Shown here in pieces: positions 1 to 12,313 of a stretch of DNA of 64,000 bases. Numbering within the stretch: the first letter of the stretch is position 1; each line of letters begins with the position of its first letter. The notes beneath the pieces are model-generated. The model was given only the letters and a program-made list of their open reading frames with translations. It made no database searches and was not told the DNA's origin. The DNA is from Pseudorasbora parva. Taxonomy: Eukaryota > Chordata > Actinopteri > Cypriniformes > Gobionidae. Both the position numbers and the translations under genes were made by a program. The DNA is taken from the NCBI RefSeq assembly GCF_024679245.1, contig NC_090185.1, forward strand, positions 29,448,670 to 29,512,669, in the 5' to 3' direction.

Positions 1-849
1 AAACTTCTCCCACTGTACTACAGGTGTGGCACCGTTTGGCCTACAGGCCCTCAACATCTCTTTGTCGTTAGGAATCCCAAACAGCCCCACTGATAAGAGA
101 GAGGGGGTGAAACACAGTAAAACAAATGTCTTTGTTCAAAGTCAACTATCAAATATCTTTGATTATTTTGGATTCTTTCACTACCATTCTAAAAGAGAGC
201 CACTAGGTAGCTATACTTCTTAAACACCCCAGCGTCATAGGCGAAGCAGCTCAACTCTCTTAACACACTCATCTAGGACCTGCTATTACCTGTACTGAAG
301 TTAGCACTAGCCATAGTCAGAGACAGAAAACAAACATCGAACCAGACGAACATCCTCAATAGCATTGTCTACAACCAGGTTGGACTAGATGGGTCTATTA
401 GCTACTCTAAAGGGAAGCAATATCCTTACTTAAAACCCAACTGTGGTAGGGGAGGGAGGCAAACTATGTAGATGCAATAAATGCCGTACAATTAAAGTTC
501 GCCCTGCCTCTACCCAAAGGAAGTAATCGGAGGAGAGAATGGCCCTTCTTCATTATCAAACTATCATTGAAGAGTGTGTTTCATTATTTTATCTCACTTC
601 AACCTAGAGATTATCTCACCTAGAGTTAAATATATATCCCACCAAAGGAGAGCTATTCCAACACACCACCATAACTGCTAAGGGGACTAGATATGCTTTG
701 TCCTAAAAGGTATTCTAGCAGAACCAGAAAAGAGGCCGAAGGTTACTTAAGGCTACCACCTTGTTGGGGTTTTACTTCTCCTCAGTGATTCGATCCTGTT
801 TACCAAATTGCTTCTTATTGATTATTTCCCTCAGATCTTGTCTTTTCCT
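1..849. other. No supported gene or element
   Basis: AT-rich sequence with only short spurious frames. I see no domain, splice-bounded exon, terminal repeat or RNA gene that I can support here. Confidence 0.5.
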
Positions 850-1360
850 TTTATCATCCCACCTCCTCTGTGCTCTTCAGCTCAGAGGAGAAGCCTGAGG
901 AACTACGGTCTCCCTCTGGCCCTCCCTCCCAGTCCTCAGACTCTGATGGTCCAAGTCCCCCAGAGGTCTTAGGTAAAGATTTAGATTGACACGGGATATA
1001 CTTCCTGATAGCTGCCACCCATGCCCTTTCCTCTTTAAAATTCCTGACTACCAGCTCTACAGATGTGCTGAAAGGTTCCAAGAGTTTTTCTCTTTGATGT
1101 CCACCAAGTTCAACCACAGATGCCTCTTCATTGCCAACATCAGTACCATTGAACAACTAATGGCAGCAGCTCTTTGTTAGTTTAGGGGCCCAGAGGGCCA
1201 AATCTGTGATGCAGTGAAGCTCAGTGACCGCTTCAGGAGACAGCTCTTTGGGGAACATTCCATTTCGAAGGTAACTCGCACTGTGTTCTAGAACGCTTTT
1301 GGGTAGCGATATACCCACGCTACGGCATGCTAAGAGGAGTGCATTCCAGTGGCATGTCAA
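850..1360 (-). mobile_element. Decayed DIRS-like retrotransposon relic (Gag end)
   Basis: Minus-strand frames 854-1156 and 1157-1360 resemble the Gag-like reading of the DIRS-like element near 62.03-62.4 kb. Both share a GGH block, an FxxSVExVVxxFxEAR-like block and a downstream run of serine and acidic residues. At DNA level, 1098-1230 aligns by eye with 62258-62390 (both contain ACCAAGTT then GATGCCTCT). The stretch 1258-1345 resembles 58258-58345, which in the 58-62 kb element lies at the opposite end (shared 'gatatacccacgc' and 'gctgagaggagtgca'-like text). The relic therefore looks like an internally deleted copy joining both ends. It has in-frame stops and is not functional. Identity rests on visual similarity only. 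Confidence 0.6.
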
Positions 1361-3746
1361 TTCATGCTAGCTTACTCTTACTGCAGTGTGCATCATAGCA
1401 GCCGTCGAGCGAACGCACAAAGAATGTCATAACATAATTTTCAACACACTCATGTATCTCATATGATCATGACTCAGAATCATGACCGGAAAAGCAGGAG
1501 TGGCGCCGACGACTGTAGCATAATAAAAGTTCTGCTGCCCGCGAGGCATGTGTTGCGTTCATCTTTTATAAACAATTGCTCCAGTGGCCTTGCTCAGTTC
1601 CCACAACTCTCATCCTGCTCTGCTTCATACCACAATAACATTAATAATCACATCCATTAACATGATTTCTGCCCGATTCCTATCCTGATTCTTTTCCACT
1701 GGCTGCGAGGTGAAGACCACATACCAAGATTAAGATGCTTGGCGTCATCAAGCTACACCTTTTGTTTTGAATAGGCATCCTCTAGCGGATGGAAAATTAC
1801 ATAGGGAACCTTTTAAGTGAACACAAAACAATTGTATTTAAATAATTTGTATTTATTTATTTCATTCATCAGAACTGGGCTTATGCATTTTAGAAACGTA
1901 AATTATGTATCTGCTCATTCCATGCAATAAATGCTCAGGTAGTGGTCAGTGGTATGACCCATTTCCGTAGAACTTCAGTATTTTATCTAGAAAATAACAG
2001 TGAAGTATTCCATGCAATTAAAGAGTTTTACAGTAGGCTAGTAACCTTGCAATGACGTGGCAACTTTATCAATGGCTTGAGCAAGTTTGGAGGTCTATTG
2101 CTGTCTCGATAGAGAGCTGTCATCTGCTCATGTGAATAGTAGTGGCCGTCCTGAGGAGAGCTCAAATGTGGGCTCAGAAATGTGACACTTGTGGTACTTT
2201 AATGTTTATATATTTTTAAAGCATTGTATCGCTATCGACTCGTGATTTAATTGGATTCTCAGCATTTTAAGTCGTTTATTGACCTAAATCACGATTCAAA
2301 ATACATGCATCAAGATTGATGCATATGCATCATCAGGATTTGTAATCGATACATAAAAACGAGTGATATTAAGAATACAGAATGCTAATACATACATGTG
2401 GCAAGGGGGGCGTGCATGGCGGCGGCACGGTCCTACTTCCTTCCCGGGTTTCGGCACCAGTGTAGCAAAGTTCGTAAAGAAGGAAGGAAGAGGACACGGG
2501 GGTCGGTTGGACTGTTGACGCTTTCTATTTATTATAATGCTCAAAACACATCAGCACACTCAATAGTGTGCTTTTCTCTCAACACAACGATCACTTCCGG
2601 GTCGGCACTTCCGGCTTCCAGTAAACTCAGTCTCTGGGGTTCGCGTCAACAGTCCGGCTCTCTCTCTCCCTGTCCTCTGGTTCCGCTGGTGTTTTATCCC
2701 CTCTTCGCGCTCATTACTGGAACAAGAGACAGGTGTTATTAATCTTCAGAGTCTCTCAGGGTGGTGTCAGGCCAGACTCTACTCTACCTTACACAAAATT
2801 ACCACACCAGTTATACCAATTTCAAGGGCATGATTTACATCATTATGGACACGTGGAATATTACTGATTGGCATTAAGTCTAAACAATGTGGCTTGCGAG
2901 AATAGATAGGAGATGTTGTTGTTGTTAATCAGGATGTATACATCAGAAAATCCCAAGCTTGGGGTAGTGTTGACTTCAGGGGAGTCCTAGAAAGACGCCA
3001 AGAGGTCTAGGGTGTGAGAAAAAGTGGTCCAATCCATTCCATAAACCTGCACAGAACATGTAACACACACACACACAAGACTCTAGAGCACATCTCTCCT
3101 CCAAGGTTAGTGTGTCCTGTGAGCTTATCAACAGAACAAGATATCAACACCACATGACAAACGAATCTCCAGAAAGAAAAGTATGACTAATGTCATCTAC
3201 CTCATTCTATAAAGAAATATAAAGACAAAAATGTACTTCTATCAATGGGAAAAATCACACTATATAAATGGGAAGAAATCACAATTGGGAGACTCAAATC
3301 CTCCCACCCCTTCCTGTCCTGGGGTTACTAACAACAGGCAGGATTCACCTCTTGGAAGTTCTAACTTTCTCTCCAAGGCCCTGTTGGTCAGGACCCAGAG
3401 ATAGAGGTCAGGCTATCTATATCAGGGCACATAGATAGGGGTCAGACTGTCTTTGTCAGACCGTCTCTGGAAAGCAAATTAGAAACACAATACAGTAGAC
3501 ATAGAGTCAAAATCATATTGAATAATAGTTAGATGTATTAATGATCAAATAAAATTGATTGTCAATAATTCATTATTTTAAAAGGATCATAACTGATTAT
3601 TTAATTCATGAGGTTATTTAAAATCATTCAAAAGGATAAGATCCATATGATGAAGAGGCAAGGGTGTCGGCCCACCCCCTTCAGTATAAAAAAGAAGAGA
3701 AATGCAAACCTGACAAAAGAGGACGATAACACCAACACATTAAGAT
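1361..3746. other. No supported gene; possible degraded repeat at 2395-2760
   Basis: No convincing exon. A GC-richer block at about 2395-2760, with a TTTATTATAATG stretch and CpG-rich flanks, has the look of an old antisense LTR. I could not find a second copy or defined ends. The rest is AT-rich unique-looking sequence. Confidence 0.35.
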
Positions 3747-3750
3747 TTAA

Positions 3751-4469
3751 AGGGATCCCATGGTGTTGAGACTTGTATGGCTTAATATAACATAAATGAT
3801 GTCTCTTACTGAATTATGTAGTAGAAAACCCATTAAAGATCTACATTATTTAAAAAATCGATTTTATATTTGGACCATGGGCGGCGCCATTTTGTTTGCG
3901 TTCTAGGTTGATGACGTAGAGTGGTTGCACTCCTCAATCAGCTGGCGCTACCCGTAGCTATTTTTACCACAACCCAACTCGAAAATTGTTTCAGAGTTAA
4001 ACAAAACCAATGAATTGCTTTGTAATTGTACTTAAAACACACTCAAACATACATGTGCACACAAACTCACCTACACAAGTCACAAACAGATCGGCGGGCG
4101 GGCACGCACACCTAAGAGACTGCGCTCAATCGAGATGTTGGGCTGCTCAGTCTCCACGACAGGGGCTGAATCCGAAATCGACCCCCTATACCCTGAAATA
4201 GGGCATTATTTGAAGGGACGGCCATTTGTAATGTTGTCCGACACCTAGTGGACATGTTCGAGTGCAGTCATTCAGTCTCACGTTGCACCGCAATAACGAG
4301 TGTACAGCCGATTTACAAACAGCTGTCCGACTTCACGCACCCAAACATACATGTGCACACAAACTTTCTCTCTCACACAGACTCACACACACCCCAACAG
4401 ATCGGCGCGAACACACACACACCCCAACAGATCGGCGCGAACACACACACACCCCAACAGATCGGTGCG

Positions 4470-4506
<37 letters not shown>

Positions 4507-5405
4507 TGCGTGCGCGCATACATAACCCTCAATCCCTGTGTTGATATCATAGATAGACTGTTGATATGCAGTAGATTAACTGTAATGCCTAATGTATCCA
4601 GCAGAGGGAAATATCTAGGTAGGACGATGGGATAGGGTAACGTGAGGAAGAGAGGCAGGATGTTTTGGTGATGATGCATGGGATTGGTTTGTGTATTAAA
4701 GTTTGAGCACAAGCTCAGTGAATTAACCTCAATCTTTAAACTTTCACTTTTAAGAAACAAATAACATTCGCTACTTTTGTTCACTAATACAACTTGAAGG
4801 AGTGAATGAAGACGAGTGCGTGAAGTCGGACAGCTGTTTGTAAATCGGCTGTACACTCGTTATTGCGGTGCAACGTGAGACTGAATGACTGCACTCGAAC
4901 ATGTCCACTAGGTGTCGGACAACACTACAAATGGCCGTCCCTTCAAATAATGCCCTATTTCAGGGTATAGGGGGTCGATTTCAGATTCAGCCCCTGTCGT
5001 GGAGACTGAGCAGCCCAACATCTCGATTGAGCGCAGTCTCTCAGGTGTGTGTGCCCGCCCGCCGATCTGTTTGTGACTTGTGTAGGTGAGTTTGTGTGCA
5101 CATGTATGTTTGAGTGTGTTTCAAGTACAATTACAAAGCAATTCATTGGTTTTGTTTAACTCTGAAACAATTTTCGAGTTGCGTTGTGATAAAAATAGCT
5201 ACGGGTAACGCCAGCTGATTGAGGAGTGCAACCATTCTACGTCATCAACCTAGAACGCAAACAAAATGGCGCCGCCCATGGTCCAAATATAAAATCGATT
5301 TTTTAAATAATGTAGATCTTTCATGGGTTTTCTACTACATATTTCAGTAAGAGACATTTTTTATGTTATATTAAGCCATACAAGTCTCAACACCATGGGA
5401 TTCCT
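3751..5405. mobile_element. Fold-back transposon with ~590-bp inverted arms (Kolobok-like)
   Basis: Bases 3751-4340 reappear inverted at 4816-5405 with few differences, enclosing a spacer of about 475 bp. The outer ends read AGGGATCCCATGG on the left and AGGAATCCCATGG on the right. Each end is flanked by TTAA (3747-3750 and 5406-5409), a target duplication typical of Kolobok and piggyBac. An AGGG-type terminus fits Kolobok better than the CCC start of piggyBac. No transposase is visible, so this is a non-autonomous fold-back copy. The mirrored 63-residue frames in the two arms are a by-product of the inverted repeat. Confidence 0.75.
4383..4502. repeat. 28-bp minisatellite followed by (AC)n
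   Basis: Three near-identical 28-bp units, each an AC run followed by CCCCAACAGATCGGYGCGA, run directly into an (AC)n tract at about 4471-4502. They lie in the spacer between the arms of the fold-back element. Confidence 0.9.
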
Positions 5406-5539
5406 TTAAATAACAGAACAAATCACTGTACTTTTTTACCTTTTCTGCCTCATTGTTATTATTTTATCATCTTTTAATTGTGTGTAAACATGTTTGTCTT
5501 TATGTTAATGTTAGCAATGCTTATGCAAAGTAAAGATTA

Positions 5540-5760
5540 TTCCCATGCCAATAAACCGTATTGAATCGTGAATGTATTAAAATAATAAAATAAAAGAGTA
5601 ATGCAGTAAAACAAATGTGTGTGTGCCGATGAAATCAAAAAGTTCAAATAAATTAAGACAAGCAACACACAACCAAACCGACTTCTGATACTGTGGGTTA
5701 TAAACACAGTTCGAAAGGCAAATTCGTGACAAGGCTGTGAGCTTCTGGTTTCTCTCTCTC

Positions 5761-5843
<83 letters not shown>

Positions 5844-6470
5844 GTTCTCTGTTCTCTGTAAGAATGAGGATGTAGAATAAGCAAAACCATAACGCACACT
5901 GTACCTGCCCTCTCACTCACTCATCTAGTGATGACAATCTGCTCATAGTTTCTCCTCCTTTCAGATCATCAGAGGATATCAGCCCAGAGTCTCTCAGCTC
6001 TTCTTCAGTCTGTCAGGATGAAAACAACAGAGAGAAACTGTGAGGAAGAGTTTACTGGATTGAGCCCAGATAGGAAACAGAAAACAGGTAATGTCTTGTT
6101 GTAGAAGATTCATTTGTTAATTCATGTTTGAAAAACATATGTAAAAGCCAGTCTGTAATTCTCTGATGTTTTTCGATACTCTGTAGGTCAGAATGAAGAT
6201 GTTACTGGAAACAATAAGCTAAAGTCAAGACGAGACAGAGTATTAAAGACTCAATGACAGCAGGAATATATGAGAAGTCATTCAGAGAAATGTTTGACTT
6301 GAGGATCAGGATCCAGAACACAACGCTTCCTCAGAGGAGTTTAAGAAAGAAGCTTCAGTCTCATCCTCATGTAAGTCTGAGTACAGTACACACTTATTAT
6401 TTCACTGCTGTTCATTTCACTCATATGATCAAATGTCACGTCAGACAGAAGGACGAGTATTGCTTGTAAC
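5540..6470 (+). other. Immune-locus duplication block, copy 1, with two exon-like segments
   Basis: Related sequence recurs at about 22970-23860 and 33930-34620. Two segments look like exons. 5965-6087 lies between CCTTTCAG and a GTAATG donor. 6187-6370 lies between CTGTAG and a GTAAGT donor. Joined, they give a short open frame ending in VLKTQ and a stop at 6255-6257. They could be 5' leader exons of the V-set gene that starts at 7546, or tail exons of a lost upstream paralogue. Copy 2 does not keep the frame, so a protein-coding role is doubtful. Confidence 0.45.
5748..5841. repeat. (TC)n microsatellite
   Basis: Almost uninterrupted TC dinucleotide run of about 90 bp inside the copy-1 duplication block. 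Confidence 0.95.
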
Positions 6471-6544
6471 GATAAGTTTTAACATTTTTACAGTGTACAA
6501 TTTTTTTTACTGTTTCAATGAAAAAAAGAAAAAAAAGATATATA

Positions 6545-6548
6545 TAAA

Positions 6549-6592
<44 letters not shown>
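6545..6592. repeat. (TA)n microsatellite
   Basis: AT dinucleotide run flanked by partly complementary sequences: TTTCAATGAAAAAAAG before it and TTCATTGAAACAG after it. Confidence 0.9.
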
Positions 6593-6593
<1 letters not shown>

Positions 6594-6723
6594 TTGAAAC
6601 AGCACAATATTTTGTACACTGTAAAAATGTACAAAAATGATAATTGGTTAATGGCTACTTACCATGGTGAAAAAACTGAAAAAATTAATATCAAATGAAA
6701 TTTTGCTATAAAATACTGTGCAA

Positions 6724-6724
<1 letters not shown>

Positions 6725-6774
<50 letters not shown>
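6725..6774. repeat. (TTA)n microsatellite
   Basis: About 16 TTA/ATT trinucleotide units. Read on the minus strand it gives a poly-isoleucine frame, which is not a gene. Confidence 0.95.
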
Positions 6775-6859
6775 CAAGTTAACACACTATCAATTACCAG
6801 ATAGTTTATACAGTAAAAACAGTAAAAGGACATTGCCAGATCATTACACATAACATATG

Positions 6860-6861
<2 letters not shown>

Positions 6862-6939
<78 letters not shown>
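6862..6939. repeat. (TA)n microsatellite
   Basis: Long TA run of about 77 bp. The poly-Ile/Tyr frame across it is not coding. Confidence 0.95.
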
Positions 6940-6942
<3 letters not shown>

Positions 6943-7545
6943 GCTTATTATTTTTATCAGTAATGCACATAAGTGGAAAATTTATATAATTGAGTTAATG
7001 TTTATTGCATTATTAAAATTAAAATTATATCAGTTAATGAAATATAGTTTGGCATTCTGTAAAACTGGAACAGCTGCTTTACTGCTTTACTTTACTGCTT
7101 TTACATTTCTTTACTGTAAATGTAACATGATATTTTTTACAGTCTAGTCTAACTATTGAAGATGATAATCTAAGATTTTGTTGAGTCTTTTATTGATGAA
7201 TTAAAGTGCAGATATGACAGACAGATGATTGGCGATACAATGACTGAAATCAGAAACATAATGATATTAATAATGATGTAAATTCAGCTGACGATCAGGA
7301 GTGTTTAATATACTGAAGTTCAACTGAGAAAGAATCTGCGCAAAGTGCGCATGTCTGATCAGTTCACGTGATTCTGCCGCCGTCACGTCTGATGTCGTAA
7401 AACGCACGACGTACGGAAGCTGAAGAGTTACGATACTTTCTGTTAAAAAAAATAATTAAAAAATTTGTTTTTATTCAATATAGTCAAATACATCTGATAT
7501 TATACACCAGTCAACTCCAGTTAATTATAATATCTGACCGCTGTA

Positions 7546-7553
7546 ATGATCAG
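7546..7553 (+). CDS. V-set receptor coding exon 1 (start codon)
   Basis: ATGATCAG followed by the donor GTATGT. Only two and two-thirds codons lie here. The third codon is completed by the T that opens exon 2, giving MIS. It is chosen because it makes the hydrophobic leader of exon 2 start correctly and because the phase fits. Confidence 0.65.
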
Positions 7554-10500
7554 GTATGTTTGTTGGATGCAGAACGAAATTATGTGGACACACGTGTCAC
7601 CGCAGCATGACGGTCTGTTAGCTTGTTGCTCGTGTTTGTGTTTGGCCTGCTGTGTTTTTGGTCGTCAAATGCTTTATTAAACCAGAATTAAAAGGGATTT
7701 TTTTAAGTGTTGTTAAAACATTAAATATGAATTGGTTCATTAATGATCATAAAGTTTATATGCATGGTTTATTGGCTATAACTTATTTTGAGTGGTTAGC
7801 TCTTAGCATTAGCACCTTTTTTGTCCATGTGCAGGGAGTTTAGTTGATAGATTAATGTGTAGTGAATGCAGTGTTATCAATTGCCATATGGTAAGATGGG
7901 TAAAGATGCCCTTTAGGAACATTTACTGCCAGCTTGTAACATATTTAGAGATGAATTTAGTGACATTTGTGGTCAGTAAGAAAGCTAAGTAATGGAGGGA
8001 CACTGACCTCTCTCACCATCTTACTTTTATTATGTGTGTTATGTGGAAATCAACCTCATGATTTTAGGGTTGTTTTTACCATACTAGTTGAACCAAAGAA
8101 AGCTAAATGAACTTCTTTGTTTCTGTTTCTGCAGTTGGGGCTTCATCTGTGTGTTTGCAGTGCTGATTAACAAAGGTGAGCATCTGAATAAGCTATATTC
8201 TATGTCTTGTACAGGGAGTGCAGAATTATTAGGCAAGTTGTATTTTTGAGGATTAATTTTATTATTGAACAACAACCATGTTCTCAATGAACACAAAAAA
8301 ACTCATTAATATCAAAGCTGAATATTTTTGGAAGTTTTAGTTTTAGCTATTTTAGGGGGATATCTGTGTGTGCAGGTGACTATTACTGTGCATAATTATT
8401 AGGCAACTTAACAAAAAACAACTTTATACCCATTTTAATTATTTATTTTTACCAGTGAAACCAATATAACATCTCAACATTCACAAATATACATTTCTGA
8501 CATTCAAAAACCAAACAAAAACAAATCAGTGACCAATATAGCCCCCTTTCTTTGCAAGGTCACTCAAAAGCCTGCCATCCATGGATTCTGTCAGTGTTTT
8601 GATCTGTTCACCATCAACATTGCGTGCAGCAGCGACCACAGCCTCCCAGACACTGTTCAGAGAGGTGTACTGTTTTCCCTCCTTGTAAATCGCACATTTA
8701 ATGATGGACCACAGGTTCTCAATGGGGTTCAGATCAGGTGAACAAGGAGGCCATATCATTAGATTTTCTTCTTTTATACCCTTTCTTGCCAGCCACGCTG
8801 TGGAGTACTTGGGCGCGTGTGATGGAGCATTGTCGTGCAAGAAAATCATGTTTTTCTTGAAGGATGCAGACTTCTTCCTGTACCACTGCTTGAAGAAGGT
8901 GTCTTCCAGAAACTGGCAGTAGGACTGGGAGTTGAGCTTGACTCCATCCTCAACCCGAAAAGGCCCCACAAGCTCATCTTTGATGATACCAGCCCAAACC
9001 AGTACTCCACCTCCACCTTGCTGGCGTCTGAGTTGGACTGGAGCTTGCTGCCCTTTACCAATCCAGCCACGGGCCCATCCATCTGGCCCATCAAGACTCA
9101 CTCTCATTTCATCAGTCCATAAAACCTTAGAAAAAACAGTCTTGAGATATTTCTTGGCCCAGTCTTGACGTTTCAGCTTGTGTGTCTTGTTCAGTGGTGG
9201 TCGACTTTCTGCCTTTCCTACCTTGGCCATGTCTCTGAGTATTGCACACCTTGTGCTTTTGGGCACTCCAGTGATGTTGCAGCTCTGAAATATGGCCAAA
9301 CTGGTGGCAAGTGGCATCTTGGCAGCTGCACGCTTGACTTTTCTCAGTTCATGGGCAGTTATTTTGCGCCTTGGTTTTTCCACACGCTTCTTGCGACCCT
9401 GTTGACTATTTTGAATGAAACGCTTGATTGTTCGATGATCACGCTTCAGAAGCTTGGCTATTTTAAGACTGCTGCATCCCTCTGCAATATATCTCACTAT
9501 TTTTGACTTTTCTGAGCCTGTCAAGTCCTTCTTTTGACCCATTTTGCCAAAGGAAAGGAAGTTGCCTAATAATTACGCACACCTGATATAGTTTGATGTC
9601 ATTAGACCACACCCCTTCTCATTACAGAGATGCACATCACCTAATATGCTTAATTGGTAGTAGGCTTTCCAGCCTATACAACTTGGAGTAAGACAACATG
9701 CATAACGAGGATGATGTGGTCAAAATACTCATTTGCCTAATAATTCTGCACTCCCTTGTAATAAACAGCCATTTGAGAAAGGAACCAATAATCTGGTAAC
9801 ATTTATGACAACAATTCTGTAGAGGTTTTCTTGCAGTTATTTAAAAAAGGTTGTTCATTAACAATTCTTGAGTTCTTTCTTTTCAAAACACATTCATTGT
9901 ACTACTTTTATGTCAATAGATGTCTTTGTCTGTAAAAAGAATACACTAAAGAAATCAGAATAGAATAACTCACAATTTTTCCCACTGATTATTTTTGCTT
10001 GCAATAAAAATAAATAAATAAAAAAACATGATTTAAATATAAATCCCATGTTTTATTAAAGTTATTTGCTATTAAAAAGCAGGTTTATGTGTTTATATGT
10101 TAAATGAAATCGATGTAAGTGACAAAAATCTAGCAGTGATGATCGGTTAATGCCTAATGCACTTTGAAGCCTGGCAAACAATCAGGGGCGTAGCCGGTGG
10201 GTGGGCCTGACGGGCACTTTGCAGAATGCTTAATGAGTTTGATTGAAAGCTGTGTTAGGCAATTGTCAGGCTGTCTCATGTGTGAAGCGGCTCGCGCCTC
10301 TGACTTACCCCTTTTCATAAAGCGCCTCTCACTCTCACACTGGTCGCAATGATTGATTTGACGGGAGTCACGCGTGTAACGCATGGAGACGCAGGACTGA
10401 TTATTCATCTTAGACAATCACGTTGACAGGAAAATAAATAAACATAATGTAGCGACGGTAGGTTTAGGGAACATAGCGCAGTAAAGTACCGATACATCAC

Positions 10501-11078
10501 TTAAAATGTACTCAAGTTAAAGTACACTATTTTAAAACGACTTAAAGTACAATTCCTGAGAAAAACTACACAATTACAGTAGCGAGAGTATTTGTAATTC
10601 GTTACTTTACACCTCTGGTTACATTGAACATGAACAGGCTATGAGAGCAAACTCAATGGCTGAGAAAATGAGGGGTAAGGATGTCCATGGCTTTTGGAAG
10701 GAGGTCAGAGCTCTGAACAGGGCCAACTGCCAACACATTGCTCCCATGTGTCATCTGGAGCTGACAGTATTCATTTTCAACATTTGTAATGTAAAATTAC
10801 AAAAGTTACGAAACGCATCAAAATTGATTCATAACAAATAAACTTTTTCTTACAACATAAGGTTTATTTCAACTGACAGTCATATTGGACTGGTACAACA
10901 TGAATAAATAATAATCAATTCTAAAGAATAGGACATGCTGTACTGGTTGTACACTTTGTTTTTGTCCTTCAAATACTATAAAAGTTAAAAGACATAGACT
11001 TAAGACACATCTCTGCCAATTGCACCTGACCAATAAAAAATAGCACTTAACTATCCATTATTTTTTGTTTGTTTGTCC

Positions 11079-11114
<36 letters not shown>

Positions 11115-12252
11115 GTGTACTGTGCTAATTAATTGAGACTTCTTACAGGTTGTTGGCCTTGTTTGTTTCATTGCTTCTATTGCTCTCCCCTTTTTTCTAA
11201 GTCGCTTTGGATAAAAGCGTCTGCTAAATGATTAAATGTTAATAGACATAGCTGAAAATCTGTACCGTGATGCTGTATTATTTCTGCTTGTTCAAATTTT
11301 ATGTAGTAGGCTAACTTGCAATATTTTTCTTTGTGTGAGACAGTGATTAATGAACATATGTCACTCAGTGTGGCATCGCACGTAGAGACAGCTTTTTTCA
11401 GGTCATTCAAATTCTGATTTTGGCTAGCCCTGAAACCTGAAATACTGTAGGCTACACTAGAAATCTGAGGTCATTGAAAAGCACGCTTCATATGATTTAT
11501 CCTGGCTGAAGCACTTTTGTTTAATCTAGATTAGGAATAATATATTATGGAAGCCCGTTTCCGCCATAGTTGAGTAAAAAGAATATAATTCTTTAAGTCA
11601 AAATAATGAGAAACTTTCTCGAAATATTGACTTAGCATCTCAAAATAATCAGAAACTTTCTCGAAATATTGACTTAACATCTTGAAATATTGAGAAACGT
11701 TCTCAAAATATTGACCTAGTTTCTCATTATTTCGAGATGTTTTCTCAAAAAATTGACTTATCATCTCGAAATATTGAGAACCTTTCTCATAATAATGACA
11801 TATTTTCTCGTAATTATGACTTAATCCACGCATGGGCAATTTGCACATTGGCACAGTTTTGCGCAGCAACTCCCATCAAGCGAGGCGGGCAGCATAGGCT
11901 GTGCTATCTTATTAATTTATTTTTGTTCTATTAGCTTACTGTTGGATGAAAACTGCTGCCCGATCACAACCTCATATTTCTGTTGCAACTTTTCGGCAGC
12001 AGAACCCTGTCCCTGTCGTTTACCAACCCGATCACATCTAAATGCGTAAATACGAGTGTGCAATGTCGTGGAATGTATACACCAAACTCATTTTGGCGTG
12101 CATATGCTATAGGCCTACGCTGTTTTTTGCATGCATATGATACACACTTTATGGCGTGTATATGATGCGCTCTTGGGTAGGATTAGGCTAATGGGGTGGG
12201 TGGTTCGTCCATATAATACGCCATAAAGTGCGTATCATATGCACATGAAAAA

Positions 12253-12313
<61 letters not shown>

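Noticed and set aside
4010..5146. Pair of 63-codon frames starting MNCFVIVL on opposite strands
   Set aside because: They are the same sequence in the two arms of the fold-back element. Short, with no domain.
8701..9506. Plus-strand frames across the Tc1 element (e.g. 9165-9506)
   Set aside because: Antisense to the transposase gene, which has full motif support on the minus strand.
11531..11869. 112-codon minus-strand frame with SQYFEKV heptads, and its mirror at 12603-12824
   Set aside because: Both are translations of the 21-bp subterminal repeats of a fold-back transposon, in mirror orientation. There is no start context or codon evidence.
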